A stretch of DNA of 37,531 nt, taken from Alphaproteobacteria bacterium (GTDB lineage: Bacteria; Pseudomonadota; Alphaproteobacteria; Rhizobiales; Devosiaceae). A program made the translations under genes and the position numbers. The stretch covers positions 1 to 37,531 of the forward strand of contig JAHJWO010000036.1 of NCBI GenBank assembly GCA_018828145.1, written 5' to 3'. Below the pieces are notes generated by a model. That model did not search any database. It was not told the DNA's origin and was given only the letters and a program-made list of their open reading frames with translations. Positions 17,312 to 25,819 of the stretch are shown piece by piece (position 1 is the first letter of the stretch; every line of letters begins with the position of its first letter).

Positions 17312-18844
17312 ATGTCGGAAATAACGAAAAGCCAGAAGGCCAGGCTGGGCGTTGCCGGGCTCGATAATATCCTTGTGGGTGGCCTTGCCCGCGGGCACCT
17401 CTACCTGCTCGAGGGCAGCCCCGGCACCGGCAAGACCACCATTGCGCTGCAATTCTTGCTCGAGGGCCATGCCAAGGGCGAGACCGGGCTCTATGTCACC
17501 CTGTCGGAAACCGAATCCGAACTGCGCCTGACCGCCAATTCGCATGGCTGGGAGATCGACAACAAGTTCGAAATCTTTGAACTGGCCCCGCCCGAAAGCC
17601 TGCTCGACAGCGAGCAGCAGCAGACCCTGCTCTATTCGTCCGATCTCGAACTGGGCGAGGCCACCAAGGCCATGTTCGAGGTGGTGGAACGGCACAAGCC
17701 CGACCGCATCGTGCTCGACAGCCTCTCCGAAATCCGCTTGTTGGCCCAGAGCTCGCTGCGCTATCGCCGCCAGATCCTGCTGCTCAAGCACTACTTTGCC
17801 CGCAATGGCGCCACCGTGCTGATGCTGGACGATCTGACCAGCGAAGCCAATGACAAGACCGTCCATTCGGTGGCCCATGGCGTGATCCGGCTCGAGGAAC
17901 TGGCGCCCACCTATGGCGCCGAGCGGCGCCGCCTGCGCGTCATCAAATATCGCGGCCAGGCCTATCGCGGCGGCTTTCACGATTTCACCATCAAGCATGG
18001 GGGCGTCGACGTGTTCCCGCGTCTCGTGGCCAATGAACACCGCACCCATTACGATCGTGCGCCCCTGACCAGCCGCATTGCCGAGCTCGATGCCCTGCTG
18101 GGCGGCGGGGTCGAGCGCGGCTCAAGCGCCCTCGTGCTGGGTCCCGCCGGCTCGGGCAAGTCGCTGCTGACCCTGCATTTCGCCCGTGCCGCGGTGGAGC
18201 GCGGCGAAAAGGCGGCGCTCTTCATCTTCGACGAGGAACTGGGCCTGCTCTTCGCCCGCGCCGAGGCCATGGGCATCGACCTCGAGGGGCTGGAAAAAAG
18301 CGGCAACCTGCTGATCGAGCAGGTGGACGCCGCCGAACTCTCGCCCGGCGAATTTGCCCATCGCGTGCGCCACCGGGTCGATGCGGCCCAGGTCAAGACC
18401 GTGGTCATCGACAGCCTCAATGGCTACCAGGCCTCCATGCCCGAGGAGCAGAGCCTGCTGCTGCACATGCATGAGCTGCTGCAGTATCTCAACCGTCAGG
18501 GCGCCACGACCTTCATCACCGTGGCCCAGCATGGCCTGGTGGGCGACATGAAGTCGCCGGTCGACATCACCTATCTGGCCGACAGCGTCATCCTGCTGCG
18601 CTATTTCGAGGCCGCCGGACGCGTGCGCCGTGCTATGTCCGTCATCAAGAAGCGCAGCGGCCGTCACGAAGACACGATTCGCGAATACCGCATCGGCAGT
18701 GGCGGCATCGCCATCGGCAAGCCGCTGGAGGATTTTCAGGGCGTGCTGCGCGGCGTGCCGACCTATACGGGCAGCAGCGATCCCCTGCTCGGCGCTGAGG
18801 GCGATAGCCGCTTCGGGCCTGCCAATGGAGACAACCGGGTGTGA
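17312..18844 (+). CDS. KaiC-like double-domain RecA-fold ATPase
   Basis: The protein is 510 residues with two KaiC domains. CI (about 1-240) has P-loop GSPGTGKT at 35-42; CII (about 255-490) has P-loop GPAGSGKS at 277-284. The CII catalytic glutamates are kept (Glu308-Glu309 in FDEEL). In CI the first of the pair is Ser65 and only Glu66 remains (LSETE). By alignment of DITYLADSVILL to the cyanobacterial phosphosite region, Ser431-Thr432 become Thr420-Tyr421. The C-terminal part keeps RAMSVIKKRSGRHEDTIREY, so the CII domain is complete. No kaiA or kaiB is nearby. An EcfG promoter precedes it, and its stop overlaps the GTG of a hybrid kinase, implying co-translation. The start at 17312 (MSEITKSQ) is uncertain; a 17-residue longer form is possible. 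Confidence 0.85.
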   Translation: MSEITKSQKARLGVAGLDNILVGGLARGHLYLLEGSPGTGKTTIALQFLLEGHAKGETGLYVTLSETESELRLTANSHGWEIDNKFEIFELAPPESLLDSEQQQTLLYSSDLELGEATKAMFEVVERHKPDRIVLDSLSEIRLLAQSSLRYRRQILLLKHYFARNGATVLMLDDLTSEANDKTVHSVAHGVIRLEELAPTYGAERRRLRVIKYRGQAYRGGFHDFTIKHGGVDVFPRLVANEHRTHYDRAPLTSRIAELDALLGGGVERGSSALVLGPAGSGKSLLTLHFARAAVERGEKAALFIFDEELGLLFARAEAMGIDLEGLEKSGNLLIEQVDAAELSPGEFAHRVRHRVDAAQVKTVVIDSLNGYQASMPEEQSLLLHMHELLQYLNRQGATTFITVAQHGLVGDMKSPVDITYLADSVILLRYFEAAGRVRRAMSVIKKRSGRHEDTIREYRIGSGGIAIGKPLEDFQGVLRGVPTYTGSSDPLLGAEGDSRFGPANGDNRV

Positions 18845-21186
18845 TCAGGTCTGAACGCGCGCTCATTCTGGCGCCCCGCGGCCGCGACAGCGCGGTTGCC
18901 GCCGGGTTGCTCGTCGATGCCGGCCGCGCGGCCGATGCATGCACCTCCATAGCGGAGGTCGTGGCCGGTCTCGAACAGGGCGCCGGCCTTGCCATCATTG
19001 CGGGCGAAGCCCTGCAATATGCCGACCTGACCCCGCTCAAGCGCTGGATCGACGCGCAGGAGCCCTGGTCGGACTTTCCCTTTGTCATCCTCAGCGAGCG
19101 CGGCCAGACACCTGACCTCACGCCGCTGATCGCGCAATTGCAGGTGATCCTGGGCAATATCATCGTGCTGGACCGCCCATTCCACCCCACGACCCTGCTC
19201 AACGTGGTCGACAATGCCCTGCGCGGGCGGCGCCGCCAGTACCAGGCGCAGCACTATCTCGAAGAAATGCGCGAGGCCGAGCAGCGCCTGCAGACCGCGC
19301 TGCTGGCCGGGCGCATGGGCTCCTGGGAACTCGATATCGCCGAGCACCGGCTGACCGGCTCGGATCAGTTCATGTCCAATTACGGACGCCGGCACGGCGA
19401 TGCCTTCCTGTTTGCCGACCTGATCGAGGCCGTGCTGCCGGCCGACCAGCCGCAATTCCAGCGGGCCATGGATGACGCGATCAATACCGGCGCCGACCTT
19501 GTGCTCGAGCACCGGGTGCGCTGGCCCGATGACAGCCTGCACTGGCTCGATATCCGCGCCCGCGTATTGCCCGACCGCTTCGGCCGACCGCAGACCCTGG
19601 TGGGCGTGAGCTCCGACATCACCCAGCGCAAGGCGGCCGAGGCCGAACGCGAGCGGCTGCTGGCGGCGATTGCCGCCGAGCGCGAACGCACCCAGCAGGC
19701 GCTGCGCGGCGAGAGGGCCCTGTCCGGCCTGCTGCTGACCAGCGTGCCGGCCGGCATTGTGGCCTATGATACCGACCTGCGGGTGACCATCTGGAACCCG
19801 GTGATGGAACGCATTTTCGGCCTGCCGGCAGCGGCCGTCCTGGGGCGACCGCTGGCCCGCGTCATCGGCGATGGTCAGCATGACAGCATCGAGCACCGCC
19901 TGCGCGATGCGCTGGCCGGCATTTCCGGACCGATCGAGGAAATCGAGCTGACCACCCAGACCAGCGGCAATGTCGTGCTGGAAAGCCAGCATGCGCCCTT
20001 GCGCGGCGGCGAGGGCCAGATCGTGGGCGGGGCCGCCTTTTTCCGCGAGATGACCGAACGCCGCCGCGCCGAGGAGCAGTTGCGCCAAGCCCAGAAGATG
20101 GAGACCATCGGCCAGCTGACCGGCGGCGTGGCGCATGACTTCAACAATCTGCTGGCCGCCATACAGGGCAATCTCGAACTGCTGCGCAAGCGGCTGCCCG
20201 ACGATCCGCAGATCCAGCGCTTCATCGACGGCGCCCTCAAGGGCGCGCATCGCGGCGCCTCGCTGACCTCGCGCCTGCTGGCCTTTGCGCGGCGCCAGGA
20301 CCTCAAGCCCGAACCGACCGATCTCAGCGCCCTGCTCGAGGGCATGCGCGGTCTGATGGAGCGCTCCATCGGCCCGCTCATCACCGTCGACTACGCCATC
20401 ACCTCCGACCTGCCCCCCGCCAAGGTGGACCCCAACCAGCTCGAACTGGCCATTCTCAACCTCGCCGTCAACGCCCGCGACGCCATGCCCGAGGGCGGCA
20501 GGCTGACCTTTGCGCTCGATCAGCGCGACGGCGATGCCGAGTTGCGCGGGCGCTATCTGCGGCTGCAGGTCAGCGACACCGGCACCGGCATGGATGCCGC
20601 CACGCTGGAGAGCGCAATTGAGCCATTTTTCTCTACTAAGGAGCTCGGCAAAGGGACAGGCCTCGGCCTCTCCATGGTTCACGGGCTTGCCGTCCAATTA
20701 GGCGGCGCCCTGCGGCTCAGCAGTAAATTGGGACAGGGCACCACGGCCGAGCTGTGGCTGCCCATATCGTCTGACCCCGTCGAGAAAGCGCCAGAAATGC
20801 CAGCAGAAACCGTCACCGCTCCGGGGGCCTCCACGATACTGGTCGTGGACGATGACGCCCTGATCAATATGAGCACGGTCGATATGGTCGAAGACCTCGG
20901 CCACACCGCCCTCGAAGCATATTCGGGCAAGCAGGCGCTGGAAATCCTCTCCAGCGGCCAGCGCATCGATGTGCTGATTACCGACTATGCCATGCCCGGC
21001 ATGACCGGCGTGGAACTGGCCGAGCAGGCCAGGGCACTGTGGCCGGACCTGCCTGTGCTGCTGGCAACCGGCTATGCTGACCTGCCTTCGGGCACGACCA
21101 CCGACCTGCCGCGCCTCTCCAAGCCCTATCAGCAGGCGGAGCTTGAAACCCAGATTTCGCGGCTGCTGCTCGGCCGCGCCGGCTGA
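18841..21186 (+). CDS. Hybrid sensor histidine kinase with pseudo-receiver, partner of the KaiC-like ATPase
   Basis: This 781-residue cytosolic protein starts at GTG inside the stop of the kaiC-like gene (GTGA). Residues 1-~130 resemble a receiver fold, but the usual acidic pair and the phospho-acceptor Asp are missing (LAIIAGEAL at the beta-3 position), so it looks like a pseudo-receiver. Two PAS domains follow (~155-265 with SWELD and VGVSSDITQRK; ~290-405 with VAYDTDLRVTIWNPVMERIFG). HisKA has His432 in GGVAHDFNNLLAAIQGN. The ATPase domain has NLAVNARDAMP, DTGTGMD and GTGLGLSMVHG. A C-terminal receiver has Asp670-672 and acceptor Asp715 in LITDYAMPG. No membrane segment is visible. It may read the state of the KaiC-like protein as SasA or CikA do; that is inference. 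Confidence 0.85.
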   Translation: MIRSERALILAPRGRDSAVAAGLLVDAGRAADACTSIAEVVAGLEQGAGLAIIAGEALQYADLTPLKRWIDAQEPWSDFPFVILSERGQTPDLTPLIAQLQVILGNIIVLDRPFHPTTLLNVVDNALRGRRRQYQAQHYLEEMREAEQRLQTALLAGRMGSWELDIAEHRLTGSDQFMSNYGRRHGDAFLFADLIEAVLPADQPQFQRAMDDAINTGADLVLEHRVRWPDDSLHWLDIRARVLPDRFGRPQTLVGVSSDITQRKAAEAERERLLAAIAAERERTQQALRGERALSGLLLTSVPAGIVAYDTDLRVTIWNPVMERIFGLPAAAVLGRPLARVIGDGQHDSIEHRLRDALAGISGPIEEIELTTQTSGNVVLESQHAPLRGGEGQIVGGAAFFREMTERRRAEEQLRQAQKMETIGQLTGGVAHDFNNLLAAIQGNLELLRKRLPDDPQIQRFIDGALKGAHRGASLTSRLLAFARRQDLKPEPTDLSALLEGMRGLMERSIGPLITVDYAITSDLPPAKVDPNQLELAILNLAVNARDAMPEGGRLTFALDQRDGDAELRGRYLRLQVSDTGTGMDAATLESAIEPFFSTKELGKGTGLGLSMVHGLAVQLGGALRLSSKLGQGTTAELWLPISSDPVEKAPEMPAETVTAPGASTILVVDDDALINMSTVDMVEDLGHTALEAYSGKQALEILSSGQRIDVLITDYAMPGMTGVELAEQARALWPDLPVLLATGYADLPSGTTTDLPRLSKPYQQAELETQISRLLLGRAG

Positions 21187-21194
21187 GGCGCGGC

Positions 21195-21211
21195 CAGCCG
21201 GCACCCGGCTG
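21195..21211. terminator. Hairpin between convergent genes
   Basis: CAGCCGG (21195-21201) and CCGGCTG (21205-21211) form a perfect 7-bp stem with a CAC loop in the 54-base gap between two converging genes. No T-tract follows on either strand, so it is at best a weak bidirectional terminator. Confidence 0.35.
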
Positions 21212-21240
21212 AAAATCGTTACGAGAGGTTGCGCCGACCG

Positions 21241-21807
21241 CTAGCGCAAGCCGGTCTGCTCCAGCAGGCCGGCGCGCTTGGCGTCGTAATAGTAACCGCG
21301 GGAATAGAACCGCACGGCCTGGTCATGATTGCCCCGCGCCGTCATATAGGCGCCCGCCAGATAGCGTACCGCATAGCGCAGATTGGTCTCGGCATCGAGC
21401 AGGCCCGCTGCCGAACCTCGATAGCCCATGCCCTTGGCGGTGGCATGGCTGATCTGCATCAGCCCGTAATAGGGCCCGTTGCGCGCCGCTGGATTGTAAT
21501 TGCTCTCGCGCACGATGACGCGGCGCACCAGCGCCTCCGGCACATCATATTGCTGGGAATAATGCGCGATCAGCGGGTCGAGCGAGGCACTGGCATAGCC
21601 CAGCGCGCTGGGCGCCGCGGGCACCACGGCAGCATCGGGCACATGGCCGGCCGGCGTCGCCGGAGTGGCAAAGCTGGCCAGGGCCGCAGTAGCCCCGCCA
21701 GGGGCCGGCTTAAACGAACTCATCGAACAGCCTGAAACTGCCAGTGCCAGCAGCGTAATTGCGCCCAGGAGCCGTGTGCCGCTGCCGATCGTCGTTCTAT
21801 AAGCCAT
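21241..21807 (-). CDS. Lytic transglycosylase (SLT domain) lipoprotein
   Basis: This 188-residue protein cleaves peptidoglycan glycan strands by its SLT (goose-lysozyme-like) domain. The signal peptide ends with a lipobox-like LAVSGC (Cys27), so it is probably anchored to the envelope as a lipoprotein. A Pro/Ala-rich linker (~35-70) leads to the catalytic domain: Glu101 in VIVRESNYNPAARN, then GPYYGLMQIS and a GYRG motif, with AVRYLAGAY near the end. The C-terminal YYYDAKRAGLL segment is typical of MltC/Slt-type family members in this order. It is monocistronic and converges on the hybrid kinase gene. It has no known tie to the kaiC-like operon. Confidence 0.9.
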   Translation of the reverse strand: MAYRTTIGSGTRLLGAITLLALAVSGCSMSSFKPAPGGATAALASFATPATPAGHVPDAAVVPAAPSALGYASASLDPLIAHYSQQYDVPEALVRRVIVRESNYNPAARNGPYYGLMQISHATAKGMGYRGSAAGLLDAETNLRYAVRYLAGAYMTARGNHDQAVRFYSRGYYYDAKRAGLLEQTGLR

Positions 21808-22224
21808 GCCAACACTCTAGCAGATTTATCCCTGTGGCGCGATAGGCGCCAAAAACGGCAGACTGATGGCAGGTTCGTGGCGGGGGATATGAGGGGGTCG
21901 CAGTACGGCTGTGTCCAAGGCGGGGGAGCCTGTGTCTCTGCGAAAATCTGACGGGGCGGGCTGAGGGAGACAGCGCGACGGCCGACAGGCGGCGGGGCGG
22001 GGAGAAGCGAGAGCTGTACGGCGGTGAGTGCCATGGTGGGGAGACAGGCGTATCCCACCGCCCGAAGCCGGCGAGTGACTGCCTCACGCTTTCTCCTTGC
22101 CCCTAAGCCAGGCCCGCCCCAAGCCCGCCGCCCCACAAAAGGACGAAAACCCCCGTTGCGCGCATCACCGGCTTTGGTTAGGTTGCGCCCTGTTCAGCCG
22201 GGGCACGTCCCCGCGCCCACGGAT
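21808..22224. other. Intergenic stretch before tRNA-Arg
   Basis: These 417 bases show no convincing gene on either strand. They hold a GGTGGG-N13-CCCACC hairpin (22035-22059) and GC-rich low-complexity runs. The promoter of the transglycosylase gene lies near the left end and that of the tRNA near the right end; neither can be placed with confidence. Confidence 0.55.
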
Positions 22225-22301
<77 letters not shown>

Positions 22302-22349
22302 ACAAAATCAATGACTTAGCGGATTTATTGTGGTGCTGTTGGACGGAGG

Positions 22350-22368
22350 AGTCACCACAGAGTCACCA
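22350..22368. repeat. Short direct repeat after tRNA-Arg
   Basis: AGTCACCA occurs at 22350-22357 and again at 22361-22368, 50 bases after the tRNA 3' end. It may be a recombinase or excisionase arm site of a former integrated element, or a chance repeat. There is no integrase gene in the window. Confidence 0.3.
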
Positions 22369-22486
22369 TCGTGGCACGCGTTTCGAGCGGATCGTCGCTG
22401 ACAGCTTTGCTGATGCAGGACGACCGACTGGTGGGTGCGGTACGGAATTGTTCGCGCTGCGGCGCCTCGTAGCCGTATGGAACTGG

Positions 22487-22819
22487 CTAGTCCCGATCCT
22501 TGCGCAGCAACCAGGAATCAGGTGTTGGCGGCAGAGATTTGAGACGGCGTCCCGTCGAGTGTGGAACAGGTGGCCGGGCCCTGCCGCGATTCGACGAGCG
22601 GGGCTGGTCGACGGGTCTTGCCAGCGCCACTGGCTCGGTCTTTGGCAGGACAACGGAAGCTTCAATCCAGGCTTCGATGTCATCCGGACGATAGAGGCAT
22701 TTGTCGGTCGGCTTGTAAAAGCGCTGCCCCTTGCCGGTGGACGCCAGCTTGGCCAGCGTGTGCGCCGAAATTGGGTACCGTTCTGCAACCTGTATACGAG
22801 TGAGATATGTGGTCGGCAC
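22487..22819 (-). CDS. Excisionase-like helix-turn-helix protein
   Basis: This is a 110-residue protein if started at GTG 22819, which has a GGGAG ribosome binding site. Residues 1-55 form a winged helix-turn-helix of the excisionase/AlpA type: TYLTRIQVAERYPISAHTLA, then a wing, and LYRPDDIEAWIEA at the end, the typical end of this domain. The remainder is Pro/Arg/Ser-rich and probably disordered. Such proteins regulate or help excise integrative elements. Its position next to a tRNA gene supports a remnant of a mobile element. An ATG at 22915 would add 32 unrelated residues. Confidence 0.6.
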   Translation of the reverse strand: MPTTYLTRIQVAERYPISAHTLAKLASTGKGQRFYKPTDKCLYRPDDIEAWIEASVVLPKTEPVALARPVDQPRSSNRGRARPPVPHSTGRRLKSLPPTPDSWLLRKDRD

Positions 22820-23079
22820 TGACTGCGCTCCCAAGGCGTTGCCCGGGACCGAGAGTGGCCGAGAGAGGGCCGCAAGGCAACCGCTGGCAGCCTGGCGCCA
22901 GTGACGGACCAACACGCCGAGCTACGCGAGCCTAATTTGGTTAGATGCCTCTGAACATCAAGTGACTGCTCGTAGCTAGGGTTGATCGTTCGCCATACTA
23001 ACTAAAACTCAAGTCCGGAGCGAAGCCCGCAGCATGGCTCGGCCAAGGGGAAACAGGCGTCAGCTTTATCAAATAGGCG

Positions 23080-24504
23080 TCAAGCTCGGCCGAAATCATC
23101 CTCGGTGCGCACGATATCGTCCTCGCCCAGATAGGAGCCGGTCTGGACTTCAATGAGTTCGAGCTCGATCTTGCCCGGATTGGCGAGGCGATGCGTGCAG
23201 GCGAGCGGCAGGTAGATGGACTGGTTTTCGGTCAGCACGGAGATCTGGCCATCGATCGTCACCTCGGCCGTGCCCTTGACCACGATCCAGTGCTCGGAGC
23301 GGTGGAAGTGCTTCTGCAGGCTCAGCTTCTTGCCCGGCTTGACGAAGAGGCGCTTGACCTGGAAGCGGTCGGCCATCAGCACGGAGGAGTAGCCGCCCCA
23401 AGGGCGATAGGCGGTCTTGTGTGTTTCGGTCAGCGCCTGCGTTGCCGGATCGGCCTTGAGCTGCTTGACCAGCGCCCCGACCCGCTGCGCCTGCGACAGG
23501 CGGCCCACAAAGATGGCGTCCTGGCTGGCAATGACGGCGATATCGTCGAGCCCCTCGACCACGACATGGGCGCCGTCGGTCATCACCATGGTATTGCGGG
23601 TATCCGACAGCAGCGCCGAGCCGAGCACCACATTGCCATCGGCATCGGGCGCATGGGCGCCCCAGACCGCGTCCCAGGAACCGAGGTCCGACCAGGCAAA
23701 AGTCACCGGCAGTACCGCTGCCTTGGCGGTCTTTTCAAAGATGGCGTAATCCACAGAAATGCTCGGCGCGGCGCCGAAGGCCTCGGGGTCCAGCCGCACG
23801 AAATCGAGATCGGACTTGGCCTGATCAACCGCCTGGCGGGCTGCTGCCGCCGTTTCGGGCGCCAGGGCTTCGCATTCGGCAATAAAGGTCTTGGCGCCGA
23901 TCATGAACATGCCCGAATTCCAGACATAGCCGCCCTCGGCAAGGAACCGCTCGGCCGTGGCCAGATCGGGCTTTTCGACAAAGCGGCCGACCCGATTGGC
24001 ACCCTCGGGCAGCGCCTCGCCGACGGCGATATAGCCATAGCCGGTTTCCGGCCGTGTCGGCACGATGCCAAAAGTGACCAGCCAGCCGGCCCTTGCGGCC
24101 GCTGCCGCAGTGTCGGCCGCGCCATAATAGGCGGCATCGGCAGTAATCGCATGGTCGGAAGCCAGGATATGCAGAACGGCGTCGGCATCCTTGTCCAGCG
24201 CGTAATAGGCCGCTGCGGCAATGGCCACCGCGGTATTGCGCGCCACCGGCTCGAGCAGGATGCCCCCCAGCGCCACACCGGCCTCCTGCGCCTGTTCGGC
24301 GACCACGAAGCGGTAATCGGCATTGGTCACCACGATGGGGGCGGCATAGCTTTCCGAGCCCGCCAACCGCTCCAGCGTCTGCTGGTAGAGCGAGCGATTG
24401 CCCATCAGTTCGATGAACTGCTTCGGGCGCGTCGCCCGGGACATCGGCCATAGGCGCGTACCCTGACCGCCGGCGAGAATGACAGGAACGATTTTGTTGG
24501 TCAT
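23080..24504 (-). CDS. manC: Mannose-1-phosphate guanylyltransferase / mannose-6-phosphate isomerase
   Basis: This bifunctional enzyme of 474 residues makes GDP-mannose from GTP and mannose-1-phosphate, and can interconvert mannose-6-phosphate and fructose-6-phosphate. The nucleotidyltransferase domain starts VPVILAGGQGTRLWPMSR with the nearby RPKQFIEL; FVEKPD is further on. The C-terminal cupin isomerase domain has RPWGGYSSV, KPGKKLSLQKHFHRSEHWIVVKG and the metal-binding histidines. GDP-mannose is the substrate of Gmd, encoded 2 kb away in the opposite direction. The phosphomannomutase (manB) is not in the window. The GC content is still core-like, so manC may be older than the rest of the locus. 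Confidence 0.95.
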   Translation of the reverse strand: MTNKIVPVILAGGQGTRLWPMSRATRPKQFIELMGNRSLYQQTLERLAGSESYAAPIVVTNADYRFVVAEQAQEAGVALGGILLEPVARNTAVAIAAAAYYALDKDADAVLHILASDHAITADAAYYGAADTAAAAARAGWLVTFGIVPTRPETGYGYIAVGEALPEGANRVGRFVEKPDLATAERFLAEGGYVWNSGMFMIGAKTFIAECEALAPETAAAARQAVDQAKSDLDFVRLDPEAFGAAPSISVDYAIFEKTAKAAVLPVTFAWSDLGSWDAVWGAHAPDADGNVVLGSALLSDTRNTMVMTDGAHVVVEGLDDIAVIASQDAIFVGRLSQAQRVGALVKQLKADPATQALTETHKTAYRPWGGYSSVLMADRFQVKRLFVKPGKKLSLQKHFHRSEHWIVVKGTAEVTIDGQISVLTENQSIYLPLACTHRLANPGKIELELIEVQTGSYLGEDDIVRTEDDFGRA

Positions 24505-24712
24505 GAAGGCCTCGGCCGTTGGGGGGCGTTTTCAGACGTGAAGCGGGTTCATCGTGGTCATCGTCTGACTATCACTGCATGGGGTTTGTCTGTAGCCGAC
24601 TTCCATCAAACTGCAAGCGGCGAGTCTCAAACTCCCATTGCCTGGATGTATCTCCCGGCATCTGGCCCATTACGTAAAGACCCCAATGGCATTTGGTGCC
24701 AACAGGCAGCCT

Positions 24713-25819
24713 TCAGTTTCTCGATTTCAGCAGTCGGTCGTAAAGGTCAAAATATCGTTTTCCCATTGTCCCGGCCGTGAATTCTGCCGCAAACCGCTGC
24801 GTGGCCACGGCGCCCATGGCTGTGGTGAGGACATCGGAATTCGCGAGTTTTTGCATGCTCTCGGACAGCGCCGCCACATCCTGTGGCGCAATGACGAACC
24901 CCGTCTGGTCGGCTAGGTTGACATAGCTCGTGCCAGTGCCAATTTCGCAGGAAATCATAGGCTTACCGGCCCTGGCCGCTTCCAGTAGCGCGACGCCAAA
25001 CGCCTCGGATCGAAGATGGGAGGGAAATACAAAGGCTCTTGCAAGCCTCAACAAGGCTTCCTTGTCGGCGTCGTTGACGCGGCCGACGACGTGGACATTG
25101 CCCGGACGGTGGCCAGAAACGCCAAATATCTCGGCCTCTTCGGCGCCGGCAATGACGACGGGGAGCCCAGTTTGACGGGCTGCACCCAGCAGGAATTCAA
25201 GCCCCTTGTAATATCGCGGTGCGCCGACAAAAAGGAAGAATTCCTCGCCCACCGCCTTGCGCCAGCGGTCCAGTAGGTCGGGCCGCGGTGGCGCAGCAAG
25301 CGGCTCGATACCGATCGGAATGACTGACGTCTTGGCGGCGTAGCGCTGCAAGACGGGGCTGGATTCCAGATAGTTGGGCGACGTCGCCACGATTTGGTCC
25401 ATCTGCCCAAGGAACTGGTGCATCAACGGAGCATAGAGCCGGGCGAGGGTTTTCTGCTTGATGATGTCTGAGTGGTAGGTCACCACAGTGGCACATCTGA
25501 GACGGACGACCAGGTTGACGAGATCCATCATCGGCCAGGGAAAGTGAAAGTGCACGATATCGGCCTGGCGTGCCAACTCCGCGAACTTGGCGAACACCGA
25601 CACTGACAGGCCCGTCGACGCCAGGTAAAGATCCTGGCTGGCGTGATGAGCGATGTGATGGCCCACCGGCAGCGGTACCGGGGGCGGCGCTGCGCTCAGC
25701 GCGAGCACATCAGATTCAACGCCGTGCGCATGTGTGCTTTCACAGATATTCCAGATGACCCTTTCAACGCCGGCAAAGCCGTCAGGCAGATAGGTCTTGT
25801 AGAAATGCAAGACTTTCAA
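24713..25819 (-). CDS. GT4-type glycosyltransferase
   Basis: This 368-residue glycosyltransferase has the GT-B fold of family 4. The N-terminal domain begins MKVLHFYKTYLPDGFAGVER, an acceptor-side glycine loop. The C-terminal domain has FLFVGAPRYYKGLEFLL and the retaining EX7E motif EAFGVALLE, followed by GKPMISCEIGTG. Relatives include mannosyl- and rhamnosyltransferases of the WbdB/WbpY kind in ABC-exported O-polysaccharides, so GDP-mannose is a plausible donor; the specificity cannot be read from the sequence. It is transcribed in the same direction as manC, 208 bases upstream of it, and divergently from gmd. Confidence 0.88.
   Translation of the reverse strand: MKVLHFYKTYLPDGFAGVERVIWNICESTHAHGVESDVLALSAAPPPVPLPVGHHIAHHASQDLYLASTGLSVSVFAKFAELARQADIVHFHFPWPMMDLVNLVVRLRCATVVTYHSDIIKQKTLARLYAPLMHQFLGQMDQIVATSPNYLESSPVLQRYAAKTSVIPIGIEPLAAPPRPDLLDRWRKAVGEEFFLFVGAPRYYKGLEFLLGAARQTGLPVVIAGAEEAEIFGVSGHRPGNVHVVGRVNDADKEALLRLARAFVFPSHLRSEAFGVALLEAARAGKPMISCEIGTGTSYVNLADQTGFVIAPQDVAALSESMQKLANSDVLTTAMGAVATQRFAAEFTAGTMGKRYFDLYDRLLKSRN

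Noticed and set aside
15411..17324. Open frame of 637 codons opposite polA
   Set aside because: It is an antisense shadow of polA, without recognisable motifs, and would cross the divergent promoter region.
18763..20697. Open frame of 644 codons opposite the hybrid kinase gene
   Set aside because: It is an antisense shadow of a well-supported gene, with composition bias and no domain.
22328..22822. Plus-strand open frame of 164 codons after tRNA-Arg, considered as an integrase remnant
   Set aside because: It has no integrase motifs, and it overlaps the excisionase-like gene on the other strand, which has a recognisable HTH domain.
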